A stretch of 29,821 nucleotides of DNA, from the NCBI GenBank assembly GCA_002751075.1, contig NAOQ01000591.1:8303-38123 (forward strand), in the 5' to 3' direction. The notes below the pieces were generated by a model that saw only the letters and a list, made by a program, of their open reading frames with translations, did not search any database and was not told the origin of the DNA. The stretch comes from Ichthyophonus hoferi. Lineage: Eukaryota > Opisthokonta > Ichthyosporea > Ichthyophonida > Ichthyophonidae. Shown here one piece after another: positions 27,001 through 29,821 of the stretch. Numbering within the stretch: the stretch's first letter is position 1; the number at the start of each line of letters is the position of its first letter. A program made the translations under genes and the position numbers.

Positions 27001-28674
27001 TGATATGCAAATATATATATGGATGTATGTATCAATGTACGTGTATATGAACCAGAATAAGACTTCAGAATATACCTGACGTAGGGAAAGTTGATTTACT
27101 AACTGCTAACAATATTATTTTTGTATGATTATGCTTTATTTTAATATTTAGGTAGATATACTATACATGTATATACTAAGCTATCTATCTATCTCAACCA
27201 TAGTAGCACCAACTAATTAATTATTAATTTCTTAATTAGCCCTTGTAAGTTTCCTAGGCCTATACTAGTGATTAAGAACGAAATGAATGCACAGATTGTT
27301 ATCTATTACTATTCATTTATAGTATATTATGTCAGATCATATATACAGCATTTTATTCATTTGTCTGTGTTTTTATATATTTTATTTGTATCTTTTTCCT
27401 ACCCCATGCCCAATTAACCTAACTGCTCCCATTGATATATCTTAATATTCATTAGTACTGTCCAGTATCTAATGATTAATTAAGTGTTTTGTATTAGATC
27501 ATCTAATTTGGAGTCATTATATGTAACAACATAAACTAGAGTATATTTAAATATTATTTAAATATTATATTATGACAACCTACATTAAGTCCAAATTTAA
27601 TATTAAAATAAAGCTTGAGTAAATGCTTGAAGTCTTGTATTACATACTATATATTGTTAAGATACCGATAACTAGACAGAATAAATATAGTGACTATGAA
27701 TCTATTTATTTGTGTAAGTGAGCGTCTTACTAAGCTAGCAACTAATTCGAATAATTTGTAAGGAATTAAATGTCTTTATTTTATTCAGATAATTCTTATG
27801 AACTATTCTCTTATCAGTGAGGATTTTCATCAGTCTATTGATTCATGGTGACTGATTCTAGTATTAATAGATTACAAGAGTTGTTTGGAGTGGAACTAAC
27901 TTCTTGTGATTGGAATGATAATGGCGAAACTGATTTAGTAATCAAGATCATAGTTGGTCAAATATTATTTTGATTTACTGTGAATAAATACCTTTTATCA
28001 ATTGCTCCAACTTGGATTACTCTTTTATCCTTCTCATATCTGTACTAAAATGCACAAATTCTCATTGGTAGGCATCCTCTACGACTAATTGTTCTATTTG
28101 ATACGATTGGAATTGTTACAAGATCGTTAACTGTGAATGAACACAGAGTTTGGCCGATCTTTGATAACAATCGGTAATGCAATGATCAGTCTTGTTTTAA
28201 TTAAACGGTTAATTCGCCATCTAAATAGTATTGCGATAAGATCGGACGGACAATTCTAGTGGGTCCCCGTGGTATAATCATAACAATCAAAATAATCAGT
28301 TCCATTTACGATAATGTATACAACTATACATATGCTAACCGCATTTTTCCTGCACGATAAGGTGAGACAGGCATGAAAAAAAAACTGGAATAACTAATAA
28401 AAGCTCGCCGGTGACAACTACGCGCGGCTCCGGTCCCCCGGTCGCTCACATACATACGGTCCATTGGCAAAATTACGAAGTTCTTGTAATACACACTTTG
28501 CACGATATACATTTATAGCAATCACACCATTGTTGTAGTATTTAGCCCACCGTTAGCAATTACATACGATCATCATAGTTCAGATCTGTCACTCGTTCAA
28601 AAGTCAAAGAACTGTATACTAACATTAAAAAGTGACAATAGCTATTTTTTGCATAGTAATATAACACCTCTTAC

Positions 28675-28835
28675 TGATCGTACACACTGTGCCATAAGCA
28701 CTATCGTACCTAAACGCACTACAGTAGGAACTCCTCCTTCAATCAGTAATAGCTGAATATAGTCGTAATAGACATCCAGAGCCAGAGCCAACATGCGCAC
28801 CTACATTGTCTTCCATAGCAAGTAGATCAAGCCAA
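28675..28835 (-). CDS. Candidate minus-strand exons of an unrecognised gene
   Basis: On the minus strand, 28752-28675 is 78 bases flanked by a good acceptor (ATATTCAG) and a good donor (GTAAGAGG). It is open for 26 codons, LLLIEGGVPTVVRLGTIVLM and on. About 52 bases upstream, a stretch near 28840-28804 reads VMANWLDLLAMEDN and ends at a GTAGGT donor in matching phase. I do not recognise the protein. The hydrophobic, repeat-like pattern would suit a helical-repeat protein, but that is a guess. The short intervening intron and the lack of a clear continuation downstream keep confidence low. Confidence 0.35.
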
Positions 28836-29129
28836 TTAGCCATTACTACTGTTAGTACAGAAATATCAAAGACGCTCGCAAAAATTAATTGGAGATACCG
28901 AAGAACGGTGGACAGGTCGATAGAACTCCCACAGATTCTTATAAGAATTAGTAGGATTCAATCGGAATTGCTGGCAATTTCCTAATTAGATTAGACATTT
29001 ATGATATATATAGTATATATGCTAATTACATATCTTAAAAATAATTAATTAATGATCAGTGGAGTTTTTTTGACCTATCTTGTACATTCTATGTTTGATC
29101 GGACATACTTTAAGGCAATCTGCAAAAAC

Positions 29130-29300
29130 AATAAAAATATAGGGCAAACATACCCTGTCTTCATTTTAAGCCATTGCCCTGACAATGACACATATCAGGT
29201 GGTGGACTTAATGTTTAAAAAACCAGAGTTCTGTCCTAATGACATAATGATTAGTATACACTATTTTAAACACATGATGTGGCGAGGCTGAGATTTGATT
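29130..29300. repeat. Dispersed repeat shared with 8380-8530
   Basis: This is the longer of two diverged copies. On the plus strand an open frame of 79 codons (29052-29291) spans it, with TYPVFILSHCP and HYFKHMMWRG. The other copy is not open over the same stretch. The opposite strand is also open at 29261-29291, so neither strand can be chosen with confidence. Confidence 0.5.
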
Positions 29301-29431
29301 GGAAATAGCACTAGTACCTGTTGTACTGTTGTACTGAGTTCTATCAGGCTATCGTCGTCAGGTAAAGGGCACACCAAAGCTTTAGTTAGCTGCTCTTGAA
29401 TCCACCTTTGTTGATCAGTGGATATAGAAGC
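29261..29431 (-). CDS. Candidate minus-strand coding segment
   Basis: 56 open codons after a stop at 29434-29432, including STDQQRWIQEQLTKALV and CPLPDDDSLIEL, ending at a stop. Amino-acid use is balanced and unlike the Tyr/Ile-rich junk frames of the AT-rich DNA. A possible acceptor (TATAAG) lies at its start. Not recognised. Confidence 0.35.
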   Translation of the reverse strand, partial: ASISTDQQRWIQEQLTKALVCPLPDDDSLIELSTTVQQVLVLFPIKSQPRHIMCLK

Positions 29432-29459
29432 TTATAGCTTCTGACTTGGTGATGTACTG

Positions 29460-29598
29460 TATATGTAATAAGTGTAATCTAACTGCCGCTGTATGTATAT
29501 AGTTATAGTATTATTATTATCAGAAGACTCAACACCAAACTCAACCAGTTGGCCTTCTAGTAAAGTATCCGGATTATCTACTTCAACTTCTTTGGCAA
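29460..29598 (-). CDS. Candidate minus-strand coding segment
   Basis: After an acceptor-like TATGCCTATAG, the minus strand from 29598 reads AKEVEVDNPDTLLEGQLVEF and continues acidic and Asn-rich up to about IYIQRQL. A weak donor (GCA, then GTTAGA) lies near 29483. It may belong with the segments at 29261-29431 and 28675-28835 to a gene entering from the right, or to a decayed element. Not recognised. Confidence 0.35.
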
Positions 29599-29675
29599 CT
29601 ATAGGCATAATATGAAAAAGCGCAAAACACATAAATTGAGCAGTAAATATTGACGATTGAGAACTGTCAAAGTAT

Positions 29676-29788
29676 GTAATGAGTCGTGTCAGTGTGGGAC
29701 AAGTTGCAACCTGTGAGATAAGGCGTTATTGAATATGCCTAGTAATGAGTCGTGTTAGTGTGGGATAGGCTGCAACCTGTGAGATAAG
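29676..29788. repeat. Two-copy tandem repeat, period 66 bp
   Basis: The block GTAATGAGTCGTGT-AGTGTGGGA...GCAACCTGTGAGATAAG at 29676-29722 recurs at 29742-29788 with few differences; the 19 bases between are not repeated. It may continue beyond the window. Confidence 0.8.
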
Positions 29789-29821
29789 ATAAGTGTAAGG
29801 AATCAGTTATCTCAGTTTGGC

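Larger units (their letters stand above)
27001..29821. other. Right-hand region, mostly gene-free
   Basis: 27001-28600 shows no gene. It is AT-rich 3' flank of the GATA gene, followed by moderately AT-rich sequence with a small GC-rich island (28404-28447). From about 28.6 to 29.6 kb several minus-strand stretches look coding (listed separately). The end has a 66-bp tandem repeat. Confidence 0.55.

Overview
This is an AT-rich nuclear window from an animal. The best evidence is a plus-strand gene with two adjacent GATA zinc fingers of the metazoan GATA1-6 type (CYNC...CNACGL and CVNCQTTTTTLWRR...CNACGLYWKL). Genes are split by many short GT-AG introns, and introns and spacers are full of simple repeats, especially pentanucleotides such as (TATTA)n, (TATAG)n and (TACAA)n. 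The phylum cannot be fixed from this alone. A non-bilaterian animal such as a sponge would fit, but that is a guess.

Layout. 1-2788: intergenic, with a solo-LTR-like repeat (1481-1805) and a decayed copy of an unnamed coding-like unit (about 382-486, minus). 2789-6934 (minus): a complete ten-exon glutathione reductase gene, about 466 residues, with a possible mitochondrial leader and an internal second Met. 6935-10132: intergenic, AT-rich, with two more LTR-like copies (one inverted), a 46-bp tandem duplication and a diverged repeat shared with the right end. 10133-20100 (minus): an alpha-1,3-fucosyltransferase gene (family GT10) reconstructed here as eleven exons with consistent splice phases, about 410 residues, type II membrane topology. 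It has two candidate last exons (11042-11154 and 10133-10182). A small plus-strand RING-like gene (10491-10670) lies between them. Intron 9 holds a 0.7-kb foldback element whose arms look coding, and intron 3 holds a 144-base assembly gap flanked by an exact 186-bp duplication. 20101-22551: a divergent 2.45-kb spacer between the fucosyltransferase and the GATA gene, with a perfect E2F-type site. 22552-27000 (plus): the GATA factor gene, seven exons, about 575 residues. 27001-29821: mostly gene-free, but about 28.6-29.6 kb holds several minus-strand coding-like segments that I cannot identify, and the right end has a 66-bp tandem repeat.

The three main genes do unrelated jobs: cytosolic and perhaps mitochondrial glutathione recycling, Golgi glycan fucosylation, and transcription control. 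Nothing suggests an operon or joint pathway. The only likely shared regulation is the divergent spacer between the fucosyltransferase and GATA genes. All exon boundaries were read by eye from GT-AG sites and codon phase. Identities are from family motifs, not from a database search.
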